Assembly (NCBI RefSeq): GCF_000208925.1
Contig: NW_001914900.1
Location: 17,724-81,723, forward strand
DNA length: 64,000 nt
DNA from: Entamoeba histolytica HM-1:IMSS
Lineage: Eukaryota > Evosea > Mastigamoebida > Endamoebidae
Direction of reading: 5' to 3'
Position 1 is the first letter of the stretch. Each line of letters starts with the position of its first letter. The notes beneath the pieces were generated by a model, which was not told the DNA's origin, made no database searches, and saw only the letters and a list, made by a program, of their open reading frames with translations. Positions 1 to 9,394 of the stretch are shown one piece after another. Both the position numbers and the translations under genes were made by a program.

Positions 1-1
1 A

Positions 2-331
2 GATAAGGTTACATTCCAGAAATACACCAGCATAATATTTAAAGGGGAATTGAAAAATGGTATTAATTACAATATGAGTTTCAACACATCCTTTACACAT
101 TTGATTAAATGTAAAACTATTTACTGTCAAAAAACACCACTTATAGTAGTCAAACAATATGTACGTCCTTCAAGTTTAATTGAACCAACAACAAACAACC
201 TTGATCAAGAAGAAAATATGTTTCTTGATTATGAAGAAGATTTTGTTGTTGTAGGAACTGAATCTGTAGTCAATGAAGATATTCCTATTGAACGTTGTAG
301 TAATAATTCATCACTATGTCTTAACTTTTAG
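2..331 (+). CDS. C-terminal part of a gene entering from the left edge, possibly a PTEN-type C2 domain
   Basis: The reading frame is open from base 2 to the TAG at 329-331 with no convincing ATG near its start, so this is the 3' end of a gene cut by the window edge (109 codons visible). The visible part begins with alternating hydrophobic residues and a segment YNMSFNTSF, which resembles the strand that carries 'FNTxF' in C2 domains of PTEN/tensin phosphatases. An acidic, Ser/Asn-rich tail follows. The C2 reading rests on that one stretch, so the family call is weak. That it is coding is fairly sure from the codon pattern. Confidence 0.55.
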   Translation, partial: DKVTFQKYTSIIFKGELKNGINYNMSFNTSFTHLIKCKTIYCQKTPLIVVKQYVRPSSLIEPTTNNLDQEENMFLDYEEDFVVVGTESVVNEDIPIERCSNNSSLCLNF

Positions 332-580
332 ATAAGGTAAGAATCTATGTGTATAGTTTAAATTTATTTTCTTTGTTTACTTTGGTTTAAATGTCTTTTA
401 TTTGTTTAAATAATGTACTGATGAATATAATGCTATTAAATAACAACTTTTTGTAAAAATTGCTATTTATAACACTACTATTTTACTCAGAACTAATAAC
501 GTTAAAAGAACTTAAAATGACACCTTTAATCCCCAAAAGAAGACTAAAAATATCAAAGGTTAACTCTTAAGAATTAAAAG

Positions 581-604
581 GATTTAAAAGATGATAAAGA
601 ACTT
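581..604 (+). promoter_or_regulatory. Core promoter of the filamin rod gene (TATA-like plus GAAC box)
   Basis: GATTTAAAAG at 581-590 resembles the Entamoeba TATA-like element GTATTTAAAG. AAGAACTT at 597-604 carries the GAAC box. The ATG follows at 620, which fits the very short leaders of Entamoeba mRNAs. Element names come from published E. histolytica promoter work; function here is inferred. Confidence 0.5.
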
Positions 605-619
605 GAAAACATAAACAAA

Positions 620-2392
620 ATGACTGAAGAACAAACAAATAACCCACAAGTCAACCCAGAAGAACCACAAATTAATCCAGATGAACCACCTAATTTCAAT
701 ATTGAATCAGAAGCTGATGTAGAACCATTAGTTCTTCAATTAAAAGCTTTTCTTGAAAAACATGATCTTGATGTTTCCGTTAAATTCAAACCAAAGAAAA
801 TGAGAGGATCAACTTCTTTGGTTGATGGAGATGGACTTAAAACAGGAGAAGTTAATATTCCAGCAGACTTCAAAATTACTGGTAAAGATAATAATGGTAA
901 AGATCTTGGACATGGAGGAGATGATGTAAAAGTTAAAGTAATTGATCCACAAGGAAATGAAGTTCCTTGTGAAGTCAAAGACAATGGAGATGGAACTTAT
1001 GATGTTGGTTATACTCCAGTTGTTCCAGGAATGCATAAAATTGAAGTTCTTGTTAATGATGAACCAGTAGAAAATACACCAGTTGATGTACTTGTCTTTG
1101 ATGAAATTCCTGATGCACTTAATTGTACTGCTGAAGGAGAAGGTTTAGAAAATGCAGAAACAAAAACACCAGCACCATTTAAGATTGTTACAAGAAATAG
1201 AGCAGGTGAACAACTCAAGAATGGAGGACAAAAGTTTAATGTTACTGTCCAAGGACCAACTATTGCTGCTGAAGTTACAGTTAAAGATAATGAAGATGGT
1301 ACATATGATGTTGAATATGTTGCTAAAGAACCAGGAAAACATCACATTGATGTTCAAGTTGAAACACCAGTCACTCCACCAGAAGGAGAAAAGATTAATC
1401 CAGATAATAAGGAAATGAAAAGTATTAAAAATATGCCAATTGATCTTGAAGTTAAACTTAATCATGAAGATGCTGATCCAGCACAATGTTGGGCTGAAGG
1501 ACCAGGAGTTGAAGGAGGATGTAAGACTTGTGATATGGCAGAATTTGTTATTCATGCTGTTAATCCAAATGGAGAACCATGCACACTTGAAACAGTTCCA
1601 TTTGATGTTTGTGTAACAGATCCAGATGATGAAGAACTTGAAACTAAAATTGAAAAGAAAGAGGATGGTACATATCATGCAGAATATAAACCAACTAAAC
1701 CAGGTAAATATAATGTTGAAGTTATTTTAAGAAATCCAGAAGTTCCATCTAACTTTGAACATATTAAAGGATCACCATTTACACCAGAAATTCTTCCAGG
1801 TATTACTGCTGGTAATTGTGTTGTTAGTGGACCAGGTGTAGATGGAGGAGAAGATCTTGATGATTGTAATGATGCAGAATTTGTTATTACAGCTAAAGAT
1901 TATAATGGAGATCCTATTAAAGAAGGAGGAGCTAAATTTGATATTAAAGTACATGATCCAAATGGAGATGATTTAGAATGTGAATGTGTTGATAACAACG
2001 ATGGTACTTACAGTTGTAAATATGCACCAGAATTCCCAGGTGATTACACAGTTGACATTAAACTTAATGGTGATAAAGTTGGTAAAGCACCATATGAAGT
2101 TTGTGTTGGAGAGGGAGTTGATAATCAAAAATCAGGAGTTGATTGCTTCCAATTTACTATTCTTGCTAAAAGTAAAAGAGGAGGACCTGTTAAACCAGGT
2201 AATGCTAAATTCTCAGTTAAAATTATTCATGAAAATGGAACAGAAATTCCACAAGAAAATATTGATATCAAAAATTTGAAGGAAGCTAAATACAGAGTTA
2301 CTTACAAAGTTTCAGAACATGGTGATTATACAATTCATTGCTTATTGAATAATAGAGATATTAAGGGATCACCATGGGTTCAACAATGCTAA
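620..2392 (+). CDS. Filamin-repeat rod protein without calponin-homology domains
   Basis: A 590-residue acidic protein made of immunoglobulin-like filamin repeats. Five repeats can be laid out at about residues 64-160, 164-281, 285-396, 396-496 and 504-590. The signature DGTY turn is at 124, 226, 349 and 461 and is lost in the last repeat. Repeat 2 has a loop insertion around 248-272. Residues 1-60 are acidic and proline-rich followed by a helical stretch, and no actin-binding CH domain is present. The last repeat is similar to the end of the ABP-120 filamin at 47960-50533, including a closing GSP motif, so the two look like paralogues sharing a five-repeat rod. By family knowledge such rods dimerise or bind partners. 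Whether it pairs with ABP-120 is inference. A GAAC box lies 18 nt before the ATG. Confidence 0.9.
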   Translation: MTEEQTNNPQVNPEEPQINPDEPPNFNIESEADVEPLVLQLKAFLEKHDLDVSVKFKPKKMRGSTSLVDGDGLKTGEVNIPADFKITGKDNNGKDLGHGGDDVKVKVIDPQGNEVPCEVKDNGDGTYDVGYTPVVPGMHKIEVLVNDEPVENTPVDVLVFDEIPDALNCTAEGEGLENAETKTPAPFKIVTRNRAGEQLKNGGQKFNVTVQGPTIAAEVTVKDNEDGTYDVEYVAKEPGKHHIDVQVETPVTPPEGEKINPDNKEMKSIKNMPIDLEVKLNHEDADPAQCWAEGPGVEGGCKTCDMAEFVIHAVNPNGEPCTLETVPFDVCVTDPDDEELETKIEKKEDGTYHAEYKPTKPGKYNVEVILRNPEVPSNFEHIKGSPFTPEILPGITAGNCVVSGPGVDGGEDLDDCNDAEFVITAKDYNGDPIKEGGAKFDIKVHDPNGDDLECECVDNNDGTYSCKYAPEFPGDYTVDIKLNGDKVGKAPYEVCVGEGVDNQKSGVDCFQFTILAKSKRGGPVKPGNAKFSVKIIHENGTEIPQENIDIKNLKEAKYRVTYKVSEHGDYTIHCLLNNRDIKGSPWVQQC

Positions 2393-3178
2393 GACAGGAA
2401 AGAAAACCTTTTCGTTAGTTTAAATTGACCGTTCATTTTTCTGTTTTGTATTATATTTTTATAATCATTGTTATATATAACAATGACTATTATGTTAAAT
2501 CATAAAATATAATATTTAATCTATTAAAATTTTTCATAATAACTTTTATGTCTCATTACCTTTGTATTATTTTTAGTTTAACACTTTAGATAAACCTGCT
2601 GTCATGTCTTATAAATTACTTGAAGAACTAATGATAAAATACATTATATGTAATTTGTTCTTCAAGAAATATAAGAGGTTTATAACTTTGTCTTAACTAA
2701 TAAATCAATTCATTTTGTTCAACCCCCATTGTGTTGTTAAAAACTCTTTCTTTTTTCACTCCAAGAGTCAGCTTTATTAAAGAAATATTTGTTAGGTAAT
2801 AATTTAAATTGCTAAAATATTAGAATATAACTATATCGCTTATGTTTCTCATGTACCAATTAAATAGACAATAACATTATACTTATATATGCCTTTAACA
2901 AATAAAGAAATTGTACATTTAATAATAGGTAAAAACTTTTAGTAATTGAGTCAAACTGTAAATCCTATTTTTATTTTCTTTTTAAATTCATATTAAATGA
3001 AATCCAAAAAACATTAATATCTTCTCATCTTTTGAACAATTCTTTTTAATGTTAATAGTTTTATAGAAAATTTGTCACTAAAGTTTATAAGTTAAAAATA
3101 AAAATAATTTTAAACAAGTTAAATTGATAATAAAAAATATATATCATCTATCTATAAATTAAATTCTATTAATTATTG
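2393..3178. other. Convergent intergenic region
   Basis: AT-rich spacer of 786 bp between the 3' ends of the filamin rod gene and the lipase gene. No ORF of interest is seen. Its one structured element is the imperfect inverted repeat at 2575-2698, listed separately. Confidence 0.6.
2575..2698. repeat. Long imperfect inverted repeat (hairpin)
   Basis: CTTGAAGAAC at 2619-2628 is the exact reverse complement of GTTCTTCAAG at 2657-2666. Further out, CTTAT at 2608-2612 pairs with ATAAG at 2671-2675, and ATAAACCT at 2590-2597 pairs with AGGTTTAT at 2676-2683. The outermost bases AGTT (2575) and AACT (2698) also match. The loop holds a small palindrome, ACAT-TAT-ATGT, at 2641-2651. The left arm is longer than the right by about 15 nt. 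It could be a MITE-like remnant, a structured non-coding RNA or a 3'-end processing signal shared by two convergent genes. Confidence 0.5.
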
Positions 3179-4507
3179 TTATAGGTCAAACTTAGATGAT
3201 AATATTTTGTATTCTTCTTTTCTGTTTGGTACTAGTTTAATTCCAGTAATTTCTTCATACTTTTGAAGTACAGATTTTTCGTATTTATAACTTGAATGAT
3301 CAGAAACAGCTGTTTGTTTTGGTTCTATTTGTCCAAATGCCTCATTATCAAATTCAAACCACCTCCCTTCACTAATTTCAATACAATTGCCCATTGGAAG
3401 AAGAGCTTGACCAACATAATTTGTATTTTTTATTTTGTCCCAGGTAATTTCTTTTTCTTTGATAACTCGAGCAACAGTTAAATCTACATTTTTTCCTAAT
3501 GAATCTTCAAGTTCATAATATAAATCATACCCAACAATATTGATAATATTATCTATTCTCTCTAATAATTCTTGCATTGCTCTATGAGAAGCTCTTGGGA
3601 CAATATCATTTTGATTAATTATATTTAGAATACACTCTTTAAATATTGGCAATTCAGCAATATTAGAAGATACAGCAGGAACAGCACCAAATGCTACACA
3701 ATAAACAGGAACCATTTTATTTCTTGAACGATATAATAAAGTTACAATCTCTGCAACAGCTCCCCCTAAAGAATGACCAGTACAAAGAACTTTATATTTT
3801 GGATACTTTGTTAATAACTTTCTCACTGCTGGAAGTACAGAAATATAGATTGTTGATGCAGTTTGATATATTCCTTTATGAATTAACCCATATTCTCCTT
3901 CACAATAAATGCTTTCATAATAAAATGAACAATCAACAAGGCAATCTGTTATAGTTTGTGTTCCTCTACAACAAACTATTATAGCATCAATAGAATGATC
4001 AACACAAACATAATGTGCAGGGCAAAATGGTTTTGAATTATGTTGTAATAAAATAATATCATCTGGGTGAATATGATTATACTGAGAGATAATTAAACGA
4101 GAAACTTCTTCTTTATTATTTTGGTAATACCTTTTTTCTTCATTAGAAGCATAGCTTTCATATAATGTCCATTGAAATACTGATACTGAATGGGAAATTG
4201 CTTTGTAAATGGTTTGTATAGAATGAATATCTACAGAACTTTTGGATATTAATTGATATTTCTGAAATGAATCGTAATTAGACTCTGATATTTGCGACAA
4301 AATCAAATAACCTGTCATGAGATCAATAAATGATAACTCAGAAAAAGATTTAAAATAATGAATGACGTCAGACAACGATGATAATGTCTTTTTATTAATT
4401 TGAATATCAAAAATGTCTTTCCATGAAGGATTACTTATTGTTGTTAGTGTTGTTGAGAAAGCATCTAGTATAACAGAGAGAATAGACGGTTCTTTATTTT
4501 CTTCCAT
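3179..4507 (-). CDS. Class 3 lipase, diacylglycerol-lipase-like
   Basis: A 442-residue alpha/beta hydrolase. The nucleophile elbow GHSLGGA places the catalytic Ser at 246, after the oxyanion-side strand IIVCCRGT at about 176-182. NDIVPR with Asp301 is the usual position of the acid in fungal-lipase/DAGL proteins, and a DHSSY motif near the C-terminus offers His404. No signal peptide or membrane span is visible, so it is probably cytosolic. The first 110 residues are helical and not recognised. The family cleaves ester bonds of acylglycerols or phospholipids; the substrate cannot be told from sequence. A GAAC box (GTTC on the plus strand, 4527-4530) lies about 20 nt upstream of the ATG. Confidence 0.85.
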   Translation of the reverse strand: MEENKEPSILSVILDAFSTTLTTISNPSWKDIFDIQINKKTLSSLSDVIHYFKSFSELSFIDLMTGYLILSQISESNYDSFQKYQLISKSSVDIHSIQTIYKAISHSVSVFQWTLYESYASNEEKRYYQNNKEEVSRLIISQYNHIHPDDIILLQHNSKPFCPAHYVCVDHSIDAIIVCCRGTQTITDCLVDCSFYYESIYCEGEYGLIHKGIYQTASTIYISVLPAVRKLLTKYPKYKVLCTGHSLGGAVAEIVTLLYRSRNKMVPVYCVAFGAVPAVSSNIAELPIFKECILNIINQNDIVPRASHRAMQELLERIDNIINIVGYDLYYELEDSLGKNVDLTVARVIKEKEITWDKIKNTNYVGQALLPMGNCIEISEGRWFEFDNEAFGQIEPKQTAVSDHSSYKYEKSVLQKYEEITGIKLVPNRKEEYKILSSKFDL

Positions 4508-4800
4508 TGACTTTTAGAATCATACAGTTCTGTGTAGATTTAACAACAATTATTTTTAAGATAGATATTGTCATGTTATTCTATTTTAATAACATTGAAC
4601 ATATATTATTATATAATACAGTCATTTTATCTAAAAAAAAAATAGAGAATAAAGACTGTATAATCCTATATATTTCCTTATTTACAAATATAGTTTAAAA
4701 TTAATTAAATAAATTATATATTTTAACTTATTAAATAAAGAATAAAAAAACCCTTAAAAAAAGAAAAAAAGACAATAAAAGAATAATTATACTATTCTGA
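4508..4800. other. Divergent promoter region, lipase / PUF6
   Basis: AT-rich spacer of 293 bp between divergent starts. The lipase side carries AGAACT on the minus strand near 4525-4531. No clear GAAC box is seen close to the PUF6 ATG, which follows an A-rich stretch. Nothing else is recognised. Confidence 0.4.
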
Positions 4801-6456
4801 ATGCCATACACTGAACAAGGATATAAACCAAAACAAAGAAAACACAAAGATACCTCTAAAAGTGATCACGAAAAACCTCACCAAAATACTCACCAAAAGT
4901 CACAACAAAATAAAAATAAAAGTGGAATTAAAAGACAAAACAACAGTAAATATACTCAGCCTTTAAAACAACGAAGTAATCCATTTGGAGCAAAGGTTAG
5001 TGATGAATTAAAAAAAGAATATCAAGAAAAAAAACAAAGAAAAGAAAGTAATGAAGATGCTATTAATCAAATGAAATTTCTTATTAATTCACATTCTAAT
5101 ACTCATAAAAAATGGAGTGCTGGAGAAATAGAACAATTAATTACTCTTTCAAGGTCTTCAATGTATGAATTATCAATTAAACCAGATGCTTCTAGAATTA
5201 TTCAAACAATTATTAAAAATGGTGATAATGAACAAAGACAAACTGTTTTAACTGAATTAAAGCCAAAGATTTTTGATTTAACTAAAGACCAATATGGACA
5301 TCATGTTGTAAAGAAATTATTAAAATATTGTTCTAAAATTGTTCCAAGTTTATTACTTGAATTATATCATACCCATATCTTTGAAATGTTAATGCAAAAA
5401 TTTTCTAGTGATGTTTTAAAAACTTTATGTGAATTTATTAATAAAACTCAACAAAGAAAATTAATTGAAGAAGTATATGGAGCACAATATGAGTTTTTAA
5501 AAAGTAAAAACCCAGAATTAAAAACTTTTTCTGAAGTTATTGATTCAAATGATACTTTAAAAAATGTTATTTGTAAAGACTTAAAAGATAAAGTATTCAA
5601 AATTCTTAACAAACAACATGTTTCAACTAACCCATTATTAGCTCAACTTCTTATTGATTATATTAGTTGTGTTGATGAAAAAGATGCATCTGAAGTTGCT
5701 GCTTCACTTAGAGAACATTTACAACAATTCTTAACTTTACCTGAAGGACCAAAATTAATGAAATTTGTAATTATTCATTCATCTGCTAAAGCACGAAAAG
5801 GACTTCTCAAAGAATGTAAAGAAAATTTAATTACATTGATGACTGACAAATTTGGTCATTATTGTATTTTATACTTGTTAAGGCATGTAGATGATAAAAT
5901 GGCTTTGAAGAAATATGTTCTTGATAGTATTGAAGCAATGACACAAAAATTAGTTTTTGACAAATGTGGAATTGAGTTATTAGAATTTATCCTTGATCCA
6001 TTAAGTACACATTTCCTTCCACCATCAATTATTGATCCATTAAAAGAAAAAGGTTCGTTTACTTTAAAAGATGATGACATTCGTTTTAAAGATATGTTAA
6101 CTGAATTAAAACCTACTCTTCTTGACATTTGTCAAAAAGAGTATAAATCTCTTACAAAATTTAAACCAACAAGAAGATTCTTAACGGCTGTTAAAAAATC
6201 ATTCCCAGAAGAAACTACATTTATTATTGATGAAGACTTAAAAGGCAAAAAAGTGGGAGAAGAAAATAAAGCTGAAGAAATAAAAGAAGAAAAACCAAAA
6301 GAACCATCACAACCTCTTCCTGTTGAAACTGATGCTGTTATGAAAGGTGAAGAAGTAGATGACATTAAAGAAATTAAGAAAGAAGTTGCTGAGGCTAAAG
6401 CTGAAAAAGCAAAAGAAATGAAAAAGAAGGTTAATAAGAAAGGCTATTCCAAATGA
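4801..6456 (+). CDS. PUF6: Pumilio-repeat protein of the PUF6/Puf-A (Penguin) family
   Basis: A 551-residue basic protein. A Lys/Gln-rich N-terminus (about 1-75) is followed by atypical Pumilio helical repeats with motifs such as YGHHVVKKLLKYC at about 161-175 and FGHYCILYLL further on. A CPL/Penguin-like C-terminal segment is marked by the basic run KPTRRF. The end is a Lys/Glu-rich tail with many EEIK/KEEK units. The PUF6/PUM3 family is nucleolar and acts in 60S ribosome assembly, binding nucleic acid with little base specificity. It differs from classical Pumilio in having degenerate repeats and the CPL segment. Tom40 follows 133 bp downstream on the same strand as a separate unit. Confidence 0.85.
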   Translation: MPYTEQGYKPKQRKHKDTSKSDHEKPHQNTHQKSQQNKNKSGIKRQNNSKYTQPLKQRSNPFGAKVSDELKKEYQEKKQRKESNEDAINQMKFLINSHSNTHKKWSAGEIEQLITLSRSSMYELSIKPDASRIIQTIIKNGDNEQRQTVLTELKPKIFDLTKDQYGHHVVKKLLKYCSKIVPSLLLELYHTHIFEMLMQKFSSDVLKTLCEFINKTQQRKLIEEVYGAQYEFLKSKNPELKTFSEVIDSNDTLKNVICKDLKDKVFKILNKQHVSTNPLLAQLLIDYISCVDEKDASEVAASLREHLQQFLTLPEGPKLMKFVIIHSSAKARKGLLKECKENLITLMTDKFGHYCILYLLRHVDDKMALKKYVLDSIEAMTQKLVFDKCGIELLEFILDPLSTHFLPPSIIDPLKEKGSFTLKDDDIRFKDMLTELKPTLLDICQKEYKSLTKFKPTRRFLTAVKKSFPEETTFIIDEDLKGKKVGEENKAEEIKEEKPKEPSQPLPVETDAVMKGEEVDDIKEIKKEVAEAKAEKAKEMKKKVNKKGYSK

Positions 6457-6569
6457 TTGATTTGATTTTTTATCATTATTTTTTTATATATTTCAAAAAA
6501 TGAGGAGGGTTTTTAATAGAATATAGATGACAAAAGGTACAAATATTGAATGTTTATTTCTTTTTGAAA

Positions 6570-6573
6570 GAAC
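6570..6573 (+). promoter_or_regulatory. GAAC box that decides the Tom40 start
   Basis: AAAGAACTTATAAA runs from 6567 to 6580, 17 nt before the ATG at 6590. It lies inside the extended ORF that opens at an ATG at 6527. A core promoter in that position makes the 6590 ATG the likelier start. Confidence 0.45.
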
Positions 6574-6589
6574 TTATAAATTTCAGAAG

Positions 6590-7444
6590 ATGGAGGGATT
6601 GTTGGATCCTCATTATGTGTGTGAACCATATGAAGCAATAGGGGCTATTAATGACTCGTTACAACCTGAATGCTTTAATGGAATGAAGATTGAAATTACA
6701 AAACAACATAATGAAAATTTAGTAACTGGTCATTATTTCACTATCGAACCACCATCTCCAAAAGGACAAAAGTTTAATCGAATTCATTCATTCTTATATT
6801 CAGGGTATTGGGGAAATATCATTGCAAGGCTTGACAATGAAATGAAAGGGTCTTTTTTATCATCTTTTAATTTATTATCAAAGCAAATATCAGGAAGTCT
6901 TCGAATTGCAAATGGAGAAGATAATGAAATTGAAGCAGGAATTGATGGAAAAGTAAGTGGATTTGGAAAGTGTTTTGGAATGAGATATGAAAAAGGGGGT
7001 TTGTACGTATTAAATTTAATGCAAAAAATAACAGATTCATGTTCTGTTGGTACTGAGTGTTGTCTCATTCCAAGTAAGAGAATAAGAACAAACTCATATG
7101 GATTATTATGGAATATTACTCCTCAAATTATTTCTACTTTTATTTATTCTCAATTAAATCAAACACTATTCTCTACACTTCGTTATTCTCCATCTCAATA
7201 CCTTACTTATGGCTGTCAATTTGTTTATCAAAATAAACCACAAAAAGCAATTTATGGATTACTTGCTTTTGAACATTCCTCACAAGACTCATCATTTAAA
7301 ACAATAGTCAATACTCAAGGAACATTGTCTTCTTGTTTTCAAACAAACCTTTGTCAAATAGCTTCCAATTTATTATTATCTGTTCAAGCAAATCCTTTTA
7401 TTGGAAGTTATTCTTGGGGTGCTTCTATTCAAATCTTTCGTTAA
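6590..7444 (+). CDS. TOM40: Tom40, mitosomal outer-membrane protein import pore
   Basis: From the ATG at 6590 the protein is 284 residues; an in-frame ATG at 6527 would add 21 that read as promoter. The sequence is an all-beta porin of the VDAC/Tom40 type, with many alternating-residue strands and no hydrophobic helices. It ends in a beta-signal-like run, WGASIQIF plus Arg, as sorting to the outer membrane requires. The repeated small-residue strands around ISGSLRIANGEDNEIEAG resemble Tom40 strands 4-6. In Entamoeba, Tom40 is the channel of a reduced TOM complex in mitosomes. VDAC is the alternative, but Entamoeba is reported to lack a canonical VDAC. Confidence 0.75.
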   Translation: MEGLLDPHYVCEPYEAIGAINDSLQPECFNGMKIEITKQHNENLVTGHYFTIEPPSPKGQKFNRIHSFLYSGYWGNIIARLDNEMKGSFLSSFNLLSKQISGSLRIANGEDNEIEAGIDGKVSGFGKCFGMRYEKGGLYVLNLMQKITDSCSVGTECCLIPSKRIRTNSYGLLWNITPQIISTFIYSQLNQTLFSTLRYSPSQYLTYGCQFVYQNKPQKAIYGLLAFEHSSQDSSFKTIVNTQGTLSSCFQTNLCQIASNLLLSVQANPFIGSYSWGASIQIFR

Positions 7445-7480
7445 CCATTAAAACACATTTATATTCAAAACTTCACTAAT

Positions 7481-9394
7481 TTATTTCTTATTTTCTTCTT
7501 CCATAGCAACAATTGATGAAACTCCTTTTTCTTCTTTAGTCTCAATAATAGCACTGTTTTGTTTCTCTTTTTTTTCTCCTAAGTGTGTATGATGACTGCT
7601 TCTGCTTTTATGAGAACTGGAAGCTTTAACTTGCTCAGCCACAGGTTTTTCTAATGTAAGCTCATTTTCTTTTTCTTTTTTCAAAACGCCATCGACTAAA
7701 TAACTCTTAGGATTTATGAATTTCATTTCAGAAATACAATCATACAACCACTCCTCTTTTACTGCAAATCCTTCTGTCCTTCTTGTTGCATCAGATGCAA
7801 ACATAGACTTTCCAACTAAAAGAATATCAGAATATTTAGCTCTTGTAGCAAATTTACCTCCTATTTGTTCAATCCATTTTTTAATCATATAGTCTCTAAT
7901 TTTTAAACCACCATAAATACCAATAGTTTTGTTTTGTAATAATGACTTATCAAATGTAGTATGATTAAGTGCTGGGAATTTGTCTTTCATTAAATATGGT
8001 TCAAATGGTTCAACTGCCATTTTTTTATGAGACTCTAATACCCATTTTTCTTCAACAATTGGAATATTTCTAAGAATTGCATCTAGTACTTCAGCTGTTC
8101 TTTGTCCGTGTTTATTTACTATAACATTAGCTTTTTCAATTTTAGTTGTAATTCCAAACAGTTCATGTTTATATATTGCTTTTTTGAAATTAATAAGTTC
8201 TTGAGGTTCAAACGAAATTATAAACACAAACAATCCACTTTTTGCTTTGACGGGAGAAGACCTATGTTTTGATGGTTTTTTTCTTATATCTTCTTCATCA
8301 TTATCAGAAGAAGAATCAATTTCATTTGAAAAATTCTCTTCCACTTCAGGAACTTCTTTTGTCTTTTTTTTTAATCGTCTATTTACCATTTTTTCTTTTT
8401 TCTCTTTAATATTTTTTGGTTTATCTTCTTCTATTGCATCGTTCTTTCTTCTTGATCTATTAGTTTTTTTTTCATAGTTAGGAACTTTTTTTACTTCGTT
8501 TAATAATTGTTCAATTTCAAGTGTAAAAATATTATATTTATCTTTACCTTTAGTTACATATGCAAAAGTTCCGTTAATAATAGACCCACAAATAATTTCT
8601 TCTTTTGTTTGAACTGAAGAAATAATGTCTTTGTCTTTTAAATTCCAAGCATTAATATCCCCATCCATTCCAGTAGAAATAATAACATTTTCTTTGTAAT
8701 AATTAATAGAAGTGACCTTATAAGTAGTGTTTGTTTCTCTATTACAGTGAGCATAAAATGTAAATTGTGTATCATCCTTAACTAATGAAGTAATTTTTCC
8801 ATTTTCTGTTCCAACTAAAACGTAGTCTCCATCTGGAGTAATGCAACATGAATTAGGTATTCCATACACTTTCATTCTTCCACCAGAAAAGTAAATAGGA
8901 CTGAGAGACTCATAACTAATAGCACTAATAATTTCAGTTCCTTTCTTTGTAATAATAACAGCAGTATTGCCATTACATTTGATATCAACGATTTCAGGAA
9001 TATCAAATTCTTTTTCTTCTTTAAATTCTTCATTATAGACTTTTACTATTTTTCCATCAAGTCCAACGAATATTTTGTCATTTGAAGCTGCAATAACACT
9101 ACATTGGTTTGAAAAATTAAGTTGTTCTTTTAATTGTTTATTTTCTAAAAGATATAGTTTTGTTGGAGAGGCGATATAATACTTCCCATTAAACAATATT
9201 GTGCCAATGGCACTTTCTTCAATTCCAATTTCAGTCGAAGATTTGTCATCAACACAAACAATTTTACCATTTGTACAAATAATGAGATATTCGTTTTCTG
9301 AAATAAGAGTTATGCACTTAACTTCATCATCTATAGACTTTAGTAATTTACTATTGTTTTTAACTATAGAAATATCCATATACCAACGTGACAT
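7481..9394 (-). CDS. Bub3/Rae1-like beta-propeller fused to tandem BRCT domains
   Basis: A 637-residue protein when started at the ATG at 9392-9394 (a TTG lies just before it). Residues 1 to about 300 are a divergent WD-type propeller. The segment from FYAHCNRETNTTYKVTSI to DGDINAWN follows the order of Bub3/Rae1: a 'CHR...NT..YpVN' strand, then 'GSDG...W'. A charged linker with Lys/Arg and acidic Ser clusters covers about 300-385. Two BRCT domains follow at about 387-465 and 485-575; the second has the typical WLYDCI near its end. A Lys/Glu/Ser tail closes it. Family knowledge: Bub3/Rae1 work at kinetochores or nuclear pores, and tandem BRCTs read phosphopeptides in DNA-damage control. The joint function is unknown. 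Confidence 0.8.
   Translation of the reverse strand: MSRWYMDISIVKNNSKLLKSIDDEVKCITLISENEYLIICTNGKIVCVDDKSSTEIGIEESAIGTILFNGKYYIASPTKLYLLENKQLKEQLNFSNQCSVIAASNDKIFVGLDGKIVKVYNEEFKEEKEFDIPEIVDIKCNGNTAVIITKKGTEIISAISYESLSPIYFSGGRMKVYGIPNSCCITPDGDYVLVGTENGKITSLVKDDTQFTFYAHCNRETNTTYKVTSINYYKENVIISTGMDGDINAWNLKDKDIISSVQTKEEIICGSIINGTFAYVTKGKDKYNIFTLEIEQLLNEVKKVPNYEKKTNRSRRKNDAIEEDKPKNIKEKKEKMVNRRLKKKTKEVPEVEENFSNEIDSSSDNDEEDIRKKPSKHRSSPVKAKSGLFVFIISFEPQELINFKKAIYKHELFGITTKIEKANVIVNKHGQRTAEVLDAILRNIPIVEEKWVLESHKKMAVEPFEPYLMKDKFPALNHTTFDKSLLQNKTIGIYGGLKIRDYMIKKWIEQIGGKFATRAKYSDILLVGKSMFASDATRRTEGFAVKEEWLYDCISEMKFINPKSYLVDGVLKKEKENELTLEKPVAEQVKASSSHKSRSSHHTHLGEKKEKQNSAIIETKEEKGVSSIVAMEEENKK

Noticed and set aside
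1145..1678. Minus-strand ORF of 177 codons opposite the filamin rod
   Set aside because: Composition (Phe, Ile, Asn, Trp, Cys) is that of an antisense reading; the plus-strand frame has clear filamin repeats.
6527..6589. Upstream ATG giving Tom40 an N-terminal extension of 21 residues
   Set aside because: The segment contains a GAAC box and TATA-like bases at the usual distance from the ATG at 6590.
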